The notes: generated by a model not told the origin, from the sequence alone. A stretch of 29,917 bases of DNA from an uncultured Collinsella sp. (GCA_900554325.1 USHA01000016.1:1-29917), one strand, 5' to 3'; shown: positions 1 to 7,967, counted from the first letter of the stretch. Program-made: numbers and translations.

Positions 1-173
1 ACCTTCAGGAGCATAGCGTTGTTATGATCCGTGGAGGAAGAGTTAAGGACCTGCCGGGTACAAGATACCACATCATCCGTGGTACTCTGGATACCCAGGG
101 TGTTGCAGGTCGTGGCCAGGCCCGCTCCAAGTACGGCGCAAAGCGTCCTAAGGCCGGTGCAGCGAAGAAGTAA
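1..173 (+). CDS. rpsL: 30S ribosomal protein S12, 3' end (partial)
   Basis: The reading frame starting at base 3 runs open from the window edge to a TAA at 171-173 and encodes the last 56 residues of S12. Recognisable are the segment VKDLPGTRYHIIRGTLDTQG and the basic tail RSKYGAKRPK typical of the S12 C-terminus. S12 lies at the decoding centre of the 30S subunit and monitors codon-anticodon pairing. It is followed at a 160-bp distance by rpsG and fusA, the conserved str operon order. The 5' part lies outside the window. Confidence 0.97.
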   Translation, partial: LQEHSVVMIRGGRVKDLPGTRYHIIRGTLDTQGVAGRGQARSKYGAKRPKAGAAKK

Positions 174-333
174 TTGAGGAACGACCGCCATAAACGGCTT
201 TCCATTATATAAATAACAAGTCCGCCCTGAGCGGATGGTCAACAGTTTATGTAAGGTCAGCTCTTTGTGACACAACGGGAGTTTAATTACTTTCGAGTAC
301 CGATGATATCATTCTGTGAAGGAGGGAAGAAAG

Positions 334-804
334 ATGCCTAGAAGAGGTAACATTGCTAAGCGCGATGTCTTAGCTGATCCTATTTACAATTCCAAGATGG
401 TCACCCGCCTGGTCAACAGCGTGATGCTGGATGGCAAGAAGGGCGTCGCCCAGAAGATTGTGTATGATGCTTTCACCATGATCCAGGAGAAGACCGGCAA
501 CGATCCCCTGGAGACCTTTGAGAAGGCCATGGAGAACATTATGCCCAGCCTCGAGTGCAAGACCCGCCGCGTGGGTGGTGCTAACTACCAGGTTCCCCTG
601 GAGGTCAGCCCCGCTCGTCGTGAGACCCTGGGCCTGCGCTGGCTGACTGCTTACAGCCGCAGCCGTGGCGAGAAGACCATGAGCCAGCGTCTGGCTGCTG
701 AGATCATGGACGCTGCCAATAACACTGGCAACGCCGTGAAGAAGCGCGAGGATACCCACAAGATGGCCGAGGCCAACAAGGCTTTCGCACATTTCCGTTA
801 TTGA
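334..804 (+). CDS. rpsG: 30S ribosomal protein S7
   Basis: Encodes 156 residues starting MPRRGN, the usual length and start of bacterial S7. S7 binds the 3' major domain of 16S rRNA, nucleates assembly of the 30S head and contacts E-site tRNA. An in-frame ATG 18 bases upstream (316) was not chosen because a strong Shine-Dalgarno (GGAGGG, 321-326) sits 7 bases before the 334 ATG and would lie inside the longer version. Typical S7 segments are GGANYQVP, SRGEKTMSQRLA and the C-terminal EDTHKMAEANKAFAHFR. It is followed after 24 bp by fusA, consistent with cotranscription. In E. coli S7 represses its own operon, but no S7 target was identified in the 160-bp gap before it. Confidence 0.97.
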   Translation: MPRRGNIAKRDVLADPIYNSKMVTRLVNSVMLDGKKGVAQKIVYDAFTMIQEKTGNDPLETFEKAMENIMPSLECKTRRVGGANYQVPLEVSPARRETLGLRWLTAYSRSRGEKTMSQRLAAEIMDAANNTGNAVKKREDTHKMAEANKAFAHFRY

Positions 805-828
805 TCTGATCGGTAGGAGGTTCATTTC

Positions 829-2955
829 ATGGCTACATCCAGAGAAGTTTCTCTTCAGATGACGAGAAATATCGGCATCATGGCTCACATCGATGCTGGT
901 AAGACCACCACTACCGAGCGTATCCTGTACTACACCGGCATCAACCACAAGATCGGTGAGACCCACGACGGCAGCGCTACCATGGACTGGATGGCCCAGG
1001 AGCAGGAGCGTGGTATCACCATCACTTCCGCGGCGACCACTTGCTACTGGAGCCATTCTGAGACCCAGAAGGACCCCGCAGCATTCAAGAAGAACCGTCA
1101 CCGCATCAACATCATCGACACCCCGGGCCACGTGGACTTCACCGTTGAGGTTCAGCGTTCCCTGCGCGTGCTGGACGGTTCTGTGACCGTTCTGGCTGCT
1201 AAGGGTGGTGTCGAGCCCCAGTCTGAGACTGTCTGGCGCCAGGCGGACGAGTACAAGGTTCCCCGTATGGTCTACGTCAACAAGATGGATACCATGGGTG
1301 CCGACTTCTTCCGCTGCATTCAGATGATGCACGATCGTCTGCACGCTAATGGCGTGGCTATCCAGCTGCCCATCGGCCAGGAAGACACCTTCCGCGGCAT
1401 CGTTGACCTGGTGGAGATGAACGCCGAGGTCTACTACGACGACCTGGGCAACGATATGCGCACCGAGGATATCCCCGAGGATATGCGTGAGCAGGCCGAG
1501 GAGTACCACAACATCCTGGTCGAGGCTGTGGCCGAGAACGACGAGGAGCTGATGGAGAAGTACCTCGAGGGCGAGGAGATCACCAAGGAAGAGCTGAAGG
1601 CTGCGATCCGCAAGGAGACCATCGCCAACACTCTGGTTCCCGTGGTCTGCGGTTCTTCTTACAAGAACCGTGGCGTCCAGAAGCTGCTGGATGCTATCGT
1701 GGACTATATGCCCGCTCCCACCGATGTGCCTGACATCAAGGGCGTCAACCCCGAGACTGAGGAAGAGGAGACCCGTCCGTCTAGCGACAACGCTCCCTTC
1801 GCAGCTCTGGCATTCAAGATCGCTACCGACCCGTTTGTTGGTAAGCTGGCTTACTTCCGTGTTTACTCCGGTAAGGTCGAGTCCGGCACCACCGTGTACA
1901 ACTCGGTGAAGGACACCAACGAGCGTATGGGCCGCATCCTGCAGATGCACTCCAACCACCGCAAGGATATCGACTGCTGCTACGCAGGTGATATCGCTGC
2001 TGTCGTGGGTCTGAAGAACACCACCACTGGTGATACTCTGTGTGACGAGAAGCATCCCATCATCCTGGAGTCCATGAAGTTCCCCGAGCCCGTTATCCGC
2101 GTTGCTATCGAGCCTAAGACCAAGGCTGGTAACGAGAAGATGGGCATTGCGCTGGCAAAGCTGGCTGAGGAGGACCCCACCTTCAAGACCTACACCGATG
2201 AGGAGACTGGTCAGACCATCATCGCCGGCATGGGCGAGCTGCACCTGGAGATCATCGTGGACCGTCTGCTGCGTGAGTTCAAGGTCGAGGCTAACGTGGG
2301 CGCACCTCAGGTCGCTTACCGTGAGACCATCCGCAAGGAAGCCAACCAGGATACCAAGTATGCTCGTCAGTCTGGCGGTAAGGGCCAGTATGGTCACGTC
2401 AAGATCAAGATCGAGCCCAACGAGGCTGGCAAGGGTTACGAGTTCGTCAACGCTGTTGTTGGCGGCGCGATCCCCAAGGAGTATATCCCGGCTATTGACA
2501 ATGGTATCCAGGGCGCAATGAAGAGCGGTGTTCTGGCCGGCTATCCCGTGGTTGACGTCAAGGTCACCCTGTGGGATGGTTCTTATCACGAGGTCGACTC
2601 CTCTGAAATGGCCTTCTCCATCGCTGGTTCTATGGCCTTCAAGGAGGCTATGCGCAAGGCTGATCCCATCATCACTGAGCCCATCATGAAGGTTGCTGTT
2701 GTCGTTCCCGATGAGTATCTGGGCGATGTTATCGGTGACCTGAACTCCCGCCGTGGTCAGATCCAGGGCATGGAGGCTATGGCTGGCACTCAGCGCGTCA
2801 ATGCGTTCGTGCCTCTGGCTCAGATGTTCGGCTACGCTACCGACCTGCGTTCCAAGACCCAGGGCCGTGGCCAGTATGTCATGGAGCCGTCTCACTACGA
2901 GCCGGTGCCCAAGAACATCGCCGAGCAGATCATTGCAGGCCGCACCAAGGCCTAA
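829..2955 (+). CDS. fusA: Translation elongation factor G
   Basis: A 708-residue GTPase that drives tRNA-mRNA translocation and, with RRF, ribosome recycling. The G domain at the N-terminus shows the P-loop AHIDAGKTT (about residues 19-27), a switch region with ERGITI, the DTPGHVDF motif and NKMD. Domain II follows, then domains III-V with the GMGELHLEI and GKGQYGHV segments characteristic of EF-G. Length is normal (about 690-710). The start has an AGGAGG Shine-Dalgarno at 812-818. It lies in the str operon after rpsG. A hairpin with a poor T-tract follows (2974-3005), and a separate promoter then serves tuf, so EF-G and EF-Tu levels can be uncoupled. Confidence 0.98.
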   Translation: MATSREVSLQMTRNIGIMAHIDAGKTTTTERILYYTGINHKIGETHDGSATMDWMAQEQERGITITSAATTCYWSHSETQKDPAAFKKNRHRINIIDTPGHVDFTVEVQRSLRVLDGSVTVLAAKGGVEPQSETVWRQADEYKVPRMVYVNKMDTMGADFFRCIQMMHDRLHANGVAIQLPIGQEDTFRGIVDLVEMNAEVYYDDLGNDMRTEDIPEDMREQAEEYHNILVEAVAENDEELMEKYLEGEEITKEELKAAIRKETIANTLVPVVCGSSYKNRGVQKLLDAIVDYMPAPTDVPDIKGVNPETEEEETRPSSDNAPFAALAFKIATDPFVGKLAYFRVYSGKVESGTTVYNSVKDTNERMGRILQMHSNHRKDIDCCYAGDIAAVVGLKNTTTGDTLCDEKHPIILESMKFPEPVIRVAIEPKTKAGNEKMGIALAKLAEEDPTFKTYTDEETGQTIIAGMGELHLEIIVDRLLREFKVEANVGAPQVAYRETIRKEANQDTKYARQSGGKGQYGHVKIKIEPNEAGKGYEFVNAVVGGAIPKEYIPAIDNGIQGAMKSGVLAGYPVVDVKVTLWDGSYHEVDSSEMAFSIAGSMAFKEAMRKADPIITEPIMKVAVVVPDEYLGDVIGDLNSRRGQIQGMEAMAGTQRVNAFVPLAQMFGYATDLRSKTQGRGQYVMEPSHYEPVPKNIAEQIIAGRTKA

Positions 2956-2973
2956 TTGCTGAAAAAGCAAAGG

Positions 2974-3010
2974 ATTTTGCCGGGGCAAGGATGCTTCGGC
3001 AAAATTTCCT
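2974..3010 (+). terminator. Hairpin after fusA, weak terminator
   Basis: ATTTTGCCG (2974-2982) pairs with CGGCAAAAT (2997-3005) around a 14-base loop, followed by TTCCT. The stem is A/T-rich at its base and the T-tract short, so partial termination or mRNA end protection is more likely than a full stop. Confidence 0.5.
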
Positions 3011-3020
3011 GTAAAATCAC

Positions 3021-3049
3021 TTGATTTTATGGGTAGAATTTAGTAGAAT
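3021..3049 (+). promoter_or_regulatory. tuf promoter, sigma-70 type
   Basis: TTGATT (3021-3026) and TAGAAT (3044-3049) are separated by 17 bases, each close to consensus. The predicted transcription start is near 3056, giving a leader of about 68 bases before the tuf ATG at 3124. It sits just after the hairpin that ends fusA. Confidence 0.75.
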
Positions 3050-3123
3050 AGCCTTGCAGTACATTTTTGTAGATGCAGAGCTGTTGTAACCAAAATCAAA
3101 CCGATACAAGGGAGGATATTCCA

Positions 3124-4311
3124 ATGGCTGAAAAGGCAAAATTTGACCGTTCTAAGCCGCATGTTAACATCGGCACCATCGGTCACGTTGACCACGGCAA
3201 GACCACTCTGACTGCTGCGATCACCAAGTACCTGTCCCTGTGCGGCGGCGCCGACTTCACCGACTACGCCAACATCGACAAGGCTCCCGAGGAGCGCGCT
3301 CGTGGTATCACGATCAACTCTTCTCACGTTGAGTATCAGACTGAGAACCGTCACTACGCTCACGTTGACTGCCCGGGCCACGCTGACTACGTCAAGAACA
3401 TGATCTCCGGCGCTGCTCAGATGGACGGCGCTATCCTGGTCATCGCTGCTACCGACGGCCCCATGGCTCAGACCCGCGAGCACATCCTGCTCGCCCGTCA
3501 GGTCGGCGTTCCCTACATCGTCGTCTTCCTGAACAAGTGCGACATGGTCGACGATGACGAGCTCATCGACCTCGTCGAGATGGAGACCCGTGAGCTCCTC
3601 TCCGAGTACGATTTCCCCGGCGACGACATCCCCGTCATCCGTGGCTCCGCTCTGGGCGCTCTCGAGGGCGACGCCAAGTGGATGGACGCCATTCGCGAGC
3701 TCATGAAGGCCGTCGACGAGTACATCCCGACGCCTGCTCGTAACAACGACCTCCCGTTCCTGATGGCCGTTGAGGACGTTATGACCATCTCCGGCCGTGG
3801 TACCGTTGCTACTGGCCGTGTCGAGCGCGGTGAGCTCAAGCTCAACGAGCCCGTCGAGATCGTCGGCATCAAGGATACCCAGAACACCGTCGTTACCGGT
3901 ATCGAGATGTTCCGTAAGTCCATGGACTTCTGCGAGGCTGGCGACAACGTCGGTCTGCTGCTCCGCGGCATCAAGCGTGAGGACATCGAGCGCGGCCAGG
4001 TTCTCTGCAAGCCCGGTTCGGTTACCCCGCACACCAAGTTCACCGGCGAGATCTACGTTCTGACCAAGGAGGAGGGCGGCCGTCACACCCCGTTCTTCGA
4101 TGGTTATCGTCCTCAGTTCTACTTCCGTACCACCGACGTTACCGGTACGGTCAAGCTCCCCGAGGGCACCGAGATGGCTATGCCTGGTGACCACATCACC
4201 ATCGAGGGCGACCTCATCCACCCGATCGCCATGGAGGAGGGCCTGCGCTTCGCTATCCGCGAGGGTGGCCACACCGTCGGTTCGGGCATCGTCTCCACGA
4301 TCATTGAGTAA
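3124..4311 (+). CDS. tuf: Translation elongation factor Tu
   Basis: A 395-residue GTPase that delivers aminoacyl-tRNA to the ribosomal A site. It shows the P-loop GHVDHGKT (residues 20-27), RGITI (switch I), DCPGHADY (switch II) and NKCD, followed by the two beta-barrel domains and a typical EF-Tu end (REGGHTVGSGIVS). The start at 3124 (MAEKAKF) has GGGAGGAT about 8 bases upstream; an earlier in-frame ATG at 3073 would add 17 residues unlike any EF-Tu and would include the Shine-Dalgarno. It has its own promoter and a strong terminator, so it is probably largely monocistronic. Only one tuf copy is visible in the window. Confidence 0.98.
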   Translation: MAEKAKFDRSKPHVNIGTIGHVDHGKTTLTAAITKYLSLCGGADFTDYANIDKAPEERARGITINSSHVEYQTENRHYAHVDCPGHADYVKNMISGAAQMDGAILVIAATDGPMAQTREHILLARQVGVPYIVVFLNKCDMVDDDELIDLVEMETRELLSEYDFPGDDIPVIRGSALGALEGDAKWMDAIRELMKAVDEYIPTPARNNDLPFLMAVEDVMTISGRGTVATGRVERGELKLNEPVEIVGIKDTQNTVVTGIEMFRKSMDFCEAGDNVGLLLRGIKREDIERGQVLCKPGSVTPHTKFTGEIYVLTKEEGGRHTPFFDGYRPQFYFRTTDVTGTVKLPEGTEMAMPGDHITIEGDLIHPIAMEEGLRFAIREGGHTVGSGIVSTIIE

Positions 4312-4338
4312 ATTAGCTCTTTGATATAGCTGACTTAG

Positions 4339-4374
4339 AGAACCCGGCACTTATATGGGTGCCGGGTTCTTTTC
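4339..4374 (+). terminator. Strong terminator after tuf
   Basis: A perfect 12-bp stem, AGAACCCGGCAC (4339-4350) with GTGCCGGGTTCT (4359-4370), an 8-base loop and a TTTTC tail. It is a classic intrinsic terminator 28 bases after the tuf stop. Confidence 0.93.
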
Positions 4375-4515
4375 TGCAATGGATATTGAGCCGTTGCTGG
4401 TGTCGAGAGGATCGATAATGGTCCTGGATGCACCGTCGATTAGCTCTCGATGGCTTCATTGATGTGTTCCAAATATGAATGGATCCACCGAGAACCAATT
4501 GACTCGAGGTTTTCA

Positions 4516-4545
4516 TTGACAGCACTTACGTGGAGCTGATAAAGT
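4516..4545 (+). promoter_or_regulatory. Promoter of the rpmG-tRNA-Trp-secE-nusG cluster
   Basis: A perfect TTGACA (4516-4521) and TAAAGT (4540-4545) with an 18-base spacer, 46 bases before the rpmG ATG. It lies downstream of the tuf terminator and is the first good promoter before this cluster. Confidence 0.7.
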
Positions 4546-4590
4546 AACAACTCGTGCCCGTACGGGGCGGAAATGAAAGGTTCAGGATAC

Positions 4591-4740
4591 ATGCGTACTC
4601 TAGTTACTCTTGCGTGCACTGAGTGCAAGCGCCGCAACTATACGACCACCAAGAACAAGTCGACCATGCCTGATCGTATGGAGATCAAGAAGTATTGCCC
4701 CTGGTGCCGTCACCACACGCTGCACAAAGAGACTCGCTAG
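4591..4740 (+). CDS. rpmG: 50S ribosomal protein L33, zinc-ribbon form
   Basis: A 49-residue protein beginning MRTLVTLACTECKRRNY, a component of the large subunit near the E site. Two CxxC pairs (Cys9/Cys12 and Cys36/Cys39, in ACTEC and CPWC) form the zinc-binding knuckles of the C+ form of L33, so it is not the zinc-free paralogue. The 4591 ATG is preferred; an in-frame ATG at 4573 lacks a usable ribosome binding site, whereas AAAGG and CAGGA elements precede 4591. rpmG next to secE and nusG is a common bacterial order. Confidence 0.96.
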   Translation: MRTLVTLACTECKRRNYTTTKNKSTMPDRMEIKKYCPWCRHHTLHKETR

Positions 4741-4753
4741 TCTCTAGTCACAT

Positions 4754-4829
4754 ACGCCAGTAGTTCAATTGGTAGAGCATCGGTCTCCAAAACCGAGTGT
4801 TGAGGGTTCGAGTCCTTCCTGGCGTGCCA
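4754..4829 (+). tRNA. tRNA-Trp (anticodon CCA)
   Basis: A full cloverleaf is visible: acceptor ACGCCAG/CTGGCGT (4754-4760 and 4819-4825), D stem GTTC/GAGC, anticodon stem TCGGT/ACCGA with loop CTCCAAA (anticodon CCA at 4787-4789), a 5-base variable loop, T stem with TTCGAGT loop, discriminator G at 4826 and an encoded CCA (4827-4829). It lies between rpmG and secE, a position shared with many bacteria, and is probably cut out of the common transcript. Confidence 0.96.
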
Positions 4830-4838
4830 GTCATTATT

Positions 4839-4870
4839 CCGTAAGCTCCCACTTGGGGGCTTACGGTTTA
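4839..4870 (+). terminator. Hairpin between tRNA-Trp and secE
   Basis: CCGTAAGC (4839-4846) pairs with GCTTACGG (4859-4866) with an internal CCC/GGG extension, followed by TTTA. It resembles an intrinsic terminator with a short T-tract and may act as partial attenuator or as a processing end for the tRNA. Confidence 0.55.
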
Positions 4871-4905
4871 CTCATGTATAAGCGCATTGCGCGGAGGTAA
4901 CCCAA

Positions 4906-5217
4906 ATGGCCAACAAGAAGAACAAGAAGAAGGCTCAGCAGCCGGCACCTGCCAACAAAGCTGCCGCCAACTCCAAGGTTGAGGCCAAGAAGGCCGTTGC
5001 CAAGAAGAACGAGAAGCCTGGTTTCTTCGCCCGCACCAAGAAGTATTTCGCTTCGGTCAAGTCCGAGATGAAGCGTGTCACGTGGCCCGATAAGAAGGAG
5101 CTCGTGAACTACTCGGTTGTTGTTTGCGCTTCTCTGATCGTCGTCGGCGTCGTCATCGCTCTGCTCGATGCTGGCTTTGGCGAGGCTCTTGCTCTGTTCT
5201 CTGGATTGAGGGGCTAA
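4906..5217 (+). CDS. secE: Preprotein translocase subunit SecE
   Basis: A 103-residue membrane protein that clamps SecY in the SecYEG channel. The N-terminal half is Lys/Ala-rich and probably disordered (MANKKNKKKAQQPAPANK and following). The conserved amphipathic segment SVKSEMKRVTWPDKKELVNY precedes a single C-terminal transmembrane helix (about residues 73-95). This one-helix form with an N-terminal tail is usual outside the enterobacteria. The start has GGAGGT upstream. The stop is followed after 3 bases by nusG, an order conserved across bacteria that implies cotranscription. Confidence 0.95.
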   Translation: MANKKNKKKAQQPAPANKAAANSKVEAKKAVAKKNEKPGFFARTKKYFASVKSEMKRVTWPDKKELVNYSVVVCASLIVVGVVIALLDAGFGEALALFSGLRG

Positions 5218-5220
5218 ACC

Positions 5221-5757
5221 ATGTCTAAGCGTTGGTACGTCGTTCACACTTACTCTGGATACGAGAACCGCGTTAAGTCCGATCTCGAGCATCGCATCGA
5301 GACTATGGGCATGCAGGACCGTATCTTTGATATCGAGATTCCTATGGAGCGCGTCACCGAGATTAAAGAGGGTGGCAAGCGTGAGACCAAGGATTCCAAG
5401 ATCTTCCCGGGTTATGTCCTGGTCCGCATGGAGATGGATGACGATGCTTGGACGTGTGTTCGTAATACGCCTGGCGTCACCGGTTTCCTAGGCGGCAACG
5501 GCAAGCCCGCTCCGCTTTCCCGCGACGAGTACAACAAGATGACTCGTCGTCCCGGTAAGGGCGATTCGCCCAAGCGCACCTCGGTTGATATTGAGGTCGG
5601 TACGTCCGTCCGCGTCACCGATGGCCCGCTTACCGACTTTGATGGCAAGGTTTCCGAGGTTAACACCGAGGCTGGCAAGCTCAAGGTCACGCTGATGATC
5701 TTTGGCCGCGAGACGCCGGTCGAGCTCGACTTTAACCAGGTCGCTGTCATCGCTTAA
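5221..5757 (+). CDS. nusG: Transcription termination/antitermination factor NusG
   Basis: A 178-residue elongation factor that binds RNA polymerase through its NGN domain (residues about 3-115, starting KRWYVVHTYSGYENRV and containing FPGYVLVRMEMDDDAW) and contacts Rho or S10 through the C-terminal KOW domain (about 125-178, with VGTSVRVTDGPLTDFDGKV). Length is normal. It starts 3 bases after secE and is therefore likely translationally linked to it. rplK follows after 120 bp. Confidence 0.97.
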   Translation: MSKRWYVVHTYSGYENRVKSDLEHRIETMGMQDRIFDIEIPMERVTEIKEGGKRETKDSKIFPGYVLVRMEMDDDAWTCVRNTPGVTGFLGGNGKPAPLSRDEYNKMTRRPGKGDSPKRTSVDIEVGTSVRVTDGPLTDFDGKVSEVNTEAGKLKVTLMIFGRETPVELDFNQVAVIA

Positions 5758-5877
5758 GTTTTCGTCCGTTCGCGCGAGCGTGCTTCTTCTGTGACTGCTC
5801 ATCTCAGGAGTGCTTCTAACACGTGCGTGCTTACGATATAGCAAGTACTTCACACTCGTGATTCGAAAGGAATGACC

Positions 5878-6306
5878 ATGGCTGAGAAGAAGGTTGCCAA
5901 CGTCATTAAGCTCCAGATTCCTGCTGGTGCAGCTAACCCCGCTCCTCCCGTCGGCCCCGCCCTGGGCGCTGCTGGCGTGAACATCATGCAGTTCTGCCAG
6001 GCCTTTAACGCCGAGACGCAGGACAAGAAGGGCGACATTATCCCCGTTGAGATTTCTGTCTACGAGGATAAGTCCTTCTCCTTCATCACCAAGACCCCGC
6101 CGGCGGCTCACCTCATCAAGAAGGAGCTGAACCTTAAGTCTGGTTCCGCTAAGCCCCAGGCCGACAAGGTTGGTCAGCTCTCCCAGGAGCAGCTCACCAA
6201 GATCGCCGAGATCAAGATGCCGGACCTCAATGCCAACGACATTGACGCCGCCAAGAAGATCATCGCCGGTACCGCCCGTTCCATGGGCGTCACCATCGCT
6301 GAGTAG
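5878..6306 (+). CDS. rplK: 50S ribosomal protein L11
   Basis: A 142-residue protein that binds 23S rRNA at the GTPase-associated centre and is needed for stringent factor activation. The N-terminal domain carries the conserved IPAGAANPAPPVGPALG segment; the C-terminal RNA-binding domain ends with ADLN-type residues and GTARSMG. The start at 5878 (MAEKKV) was chosen over an ATG 6 bases earlier because GAAAGG lies only one base from that earlier codon. A 117-bp gap separates it from rplA. Confidence 0.97.
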   Translation: MAEKKVANVIKLQIPAGAANPAPPVGPALGAAGVNIMQFCQAFNAETQDKKGDIIPVEISVYEDKSFSFITKTPPAAHLIKKELNLKSGSAKPQADKVGQLSQEQLTKIAEIKMPDLNANDIDAAKKIIAGTARSMGVTIAE

Positions 6307-6380
6307 CGATTTCTTATGGTAACGACGGGTGACCCGACCGGGGCGCCCGTTAAATGTGTGCAATAGGGCACACGATACGA

Positions 6381-6415
6381 TGTGGGAGGGCTCACGCCCG
6401 TTTAACCACAGGAGG
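6381..6415 (+). promoter_or_regulatory. Candidate L1-binding mRNA structure before rplA
   Basis: TGTGG (6381-6385) can pair with CCACA (6406-6410), enclosing an asymmetric internal loop (GA against GTTTAA) and an inner hairpin GGGC-TCAC-GCCC (6388-6399). The outer stem ends directly at the Shine-Dalgarno GGAGG (6411-6415). L1 is known to repress its operon by binding an mRNA structure with two helices and an asymmetric loop that mimics its 23S site. The match here is structural and inferred, and I could not align it to a consensus. Confidence 0.35.
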
Positions 6416-6423
6416 TAATGCAT

Positions 6424-7131
6424 ATGGCTAAGCATGGTAAGAGCTATAACGCCGCTGCCGAGAAGATTGACCGCGCCACGCTCTACACCCCCCTTCAGGC
6501 TGCCAAGCTCATCAAGGAGCTCGACACCGCCAAGTTCGACGAGACCGTCGAGGCCCACTTCCGTCTGGGCATCGATACTCGTAAGGCTGACCAGAACATC
6601 CGCGGTTCCATCTCCCTGCCCCACGGCACCGGCAAGACCGTTCGTGTTGCCGTCTTCGCCGAGGGCGAGAAGGCCCGCGAGGCCGAGGCTGCCGGCGCCG
6701 ACATCATCGGTTCCGACGAGCTCGTCGCCCAGATCCAGAAGGGCGAGATCAACTTCGACGCCGCTATCGCTACGCCGAACATGATGGCCAAGGTTGGCCG
6801 CATCGGTAAGATCCTTGGTCCCCGTGGCCTCATGCCGAACCCCAAGCTCGGCACCGTGACCATGGACGTCGCCAAGATGGTCTCCGAGCTCAAGGCCGGC
6901 CGCGTTGAGTACCGCGCCGACCGTTACGGCATCTGCCACGTGCCCCTGGGCAAGAAGTCCTTCTCTGAGCAGCAGCTCGTCGAGAACTACGCTGCCCTGT
7001 ACACCGAGATCCTGCGCGTCAAGCCCTCTTCTGCTAAGGGCAAGTACGTCAAGTCCATCTCCGTGTCTTCCACCATGGGCCCTGGCGTCAAGGTCGATCC
7101 CGCTGTCCAGCGTGACTTCCTGGCTGAGTAA
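6424..7131 (+). CDS. rplA: 50S ribosomal protein L1
   Basis: A 235-residue protein of the mobile L1 stalk that guides deacylated tRNA out of the E site; in bacteria it also represses translation of its own operon. The start at 6424 (MAKHGKSY) sits 8 bases after GGAGG; an in-frame ATG at 6418 is too close to the Shine-Dalgarno. Conserved features are the segment LPHGTGKTVRVAVFA, FDAAIATPNMM, the GRIGKILGPRGLMPNPK motif and the C-terminal STMGPGVKVD. It is followed directly by a terminator rather than by rplJ. Confidence 0.97.
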   Translation: MAKHGKSYNAAAEKIDRATLYTPLQAAKLIKELDTAKFDETVEAHFRLGIDTRKADQNIRGSISLPHGTGKTVRVAVFAEGEKAREAEAAGADIIGSDELVAQIQKGEINFDAAIATPNMMAKVGRIGKILGPRGLMPNPKLGTVTMDVAKMVSELKAGRVEYRADRYGICHVPLGKKSFSEQQLVENYAALYTEILRVKPSSAKGKYVKSISVSSTMGPGVKVDPAVQRDFLAE

Positions 7132-7168
7132 CTGCTAGTTACTGCCTGAGTACAGCAAGCATTGCTAA

Positions 7169-7208
7169 AGAAACCCGGTTCTGCCTTGTGCAGGATCGGG
7201 TTTCTTGC
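7169..7208 (+). terminator. Terminator after rplA
   Basis: AGAAACCCG (7169-7177) pairs with CGGGTTTCT (7197-7205), with an inner CTGC/GCAG stem. The T-tract is short (TTTCTT), but the 9-bp stem 37 bases after the rplA stop is a convincing operon end. It abuts a second terminator for the opposing gene. Confidence 0.8.
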
Positions 7209-7219
7209 TATCGCGTCAA

Positions 7220-7257
7220 AAGCACCACAAAGGGGACAGTGTCCCCTTTATGGTGGT
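7220..7257 (-). terminator. Terminator of the metallophosphoesterase operon
   Basis: On the minus strand, directly after the stop codon, AAAGGGGAC pairs with GTCCCCTTT (7229-7237 and 7241-7249) around a 3-base loop, with an outer ACCAC/GTGGT stem, then TTTT (7221-7218). The AAGGGGAC...GTCCCCTT core resembles other gene-end hairpins in this window. Confidence 0.8.
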
Positions 7258-7967
7258 TACCAGGGTGTTCTGGCTGTTGAAGACTCGATGGCTTCGTGGC
7301 GTTTGAGCTCGCGGCGCATGGTTTGTGAGTTGAGCCAAGCTGCTTGCCAGCCGCGGATGGGGTAGTGCGTCTGGTCGAGCTCAAACTGCGTATAGCCGCA
7401 GGCGTTGATGATCGTCGTTCCACACACATGCTGCCGCTCGCGCTGAAAATCGTAGCCGTAGCTTTGGTGCACATGCCCGTGCACCATGTAGTCGGGATTC
7501 CAGGATTCGAGTGCTGTGTTAAAGCACTCGAATCCTCGATGCGGCAGATCGTCCAGATCACCCATACCGGCGGCGGGTGCATGGGTAAGCAGAATGTCGC
7601 ACCCGCCGACCATCCTAACCTTACGCGACAGCTTACGCATGCGCTTGGACATCTCGCGTTCGGTGTACATGTTGGCGCCGTCGCGATAACGCATGGACCC
7701 GCCAAGGCCCGCAATGCGAATCCCTCGGTACGTGTACACGCTGTCTTCCACGCAGATACATCCGCCCGGTGCATGACGTGCGTAGCGGTCATCGTGATTG
7801 CCGCGCACGTAGATGAGCGGTTTGTTGATGACCGTAACCAAAAACTCAAGATAGTCCGGGTCCAGATCGCCGGCGGACAAAATCAGGTCGACTCCCTCAA
7901 AGCGTTCCTTGCGAAAGCACTCCCAAAGGCATCGTTCTTCGGTATCGGCTATGGCAAGGATTTTCAT
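7257..7967 (-). CDS. Calcineurin-like metallophosphoesterase
   Basis: A 236-residue cytoplasmic protein of the calcineurin-like phosphoesterase superfamily, which hydrolyses phosphomono- or diesters with a two-metal centre. The metal-binding blocks occur in order: IADTEER (the first block, with Asp but no DxH His), SAGDLD (GD block), VRGNHDDR (GNHD block), LLTHAP, and MVHGHVHQ (GHxH block) near residue 165. Substitution of the usual DxH in the first block is a noticeable deviation seen in some subfamilies. No signal peptide is visible. Its ATG overlaps the TGA of the upstream BMP-domain gene as ATGA (7964-7967), with no good Shine-Dalgarno of its own, so translation is probably coupled. Substrate unknown; a nucleotide-related ester is a guess from the partner protein. 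Confidence 0.85.
   Translation of the reverse strand: MKILAIADTEERCLWECFRKERFEGVDLILSAGDLDPDYLEFLVTVINKPLIYVRGNHDDRYARHAPGGCICVEDSVYTYRGIRIAGLGGSMRYRDGANMYTEREMSKRMRKLSRKVRMVGGCDILLTHAPAAGMGDLDDLPHRGFECFNTALESWNPDYMVHGHVHQSYGYDFQRERQHVCGTTIINACGYTQFELDQTHYPIRGWQAAWLNSQTMRRELKRHEAIESSTARTPW

Noticed and set aside
316..333. Longer rpsG start at ATG 316
   Set aside because: It would include the Shine-Dalgarno of the 334 start and add residues not found in S7.
174..333. Promoter in the rpsL-rpsG gap (TATATAAAT near 212)
   Set aside because: No matching -35 at a proper distance; A/T-rich stretch alone is not enough.
370..2988. An 872-codon open frame antisense to rpsG and fusA
   Set aside because: It lies entirely over two unmistakable translation genes, has no ribosome binding site, and its composition follows from the codon bias of the sense genes in high-GC DNA.
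3040..4350. A 436-codon open frame antisense to tuf
   Set aside because: Shadow of EF-Tu, running through its promoter and terminator without an own ribosome binding site.
4573..4590. Longer rpmG start at ATG 4573
   Set aside because: No ribosome binding site before it; the standard L33 start MRTLVT is at 4591.
5758..5877. Promoter or leader for rplK in the nusG-rplK gap
   Set aside because: TATA-like bases at 5835-5840 lack a convincing -35, and the small CGTTCGCGCGAGCG fold is weak.
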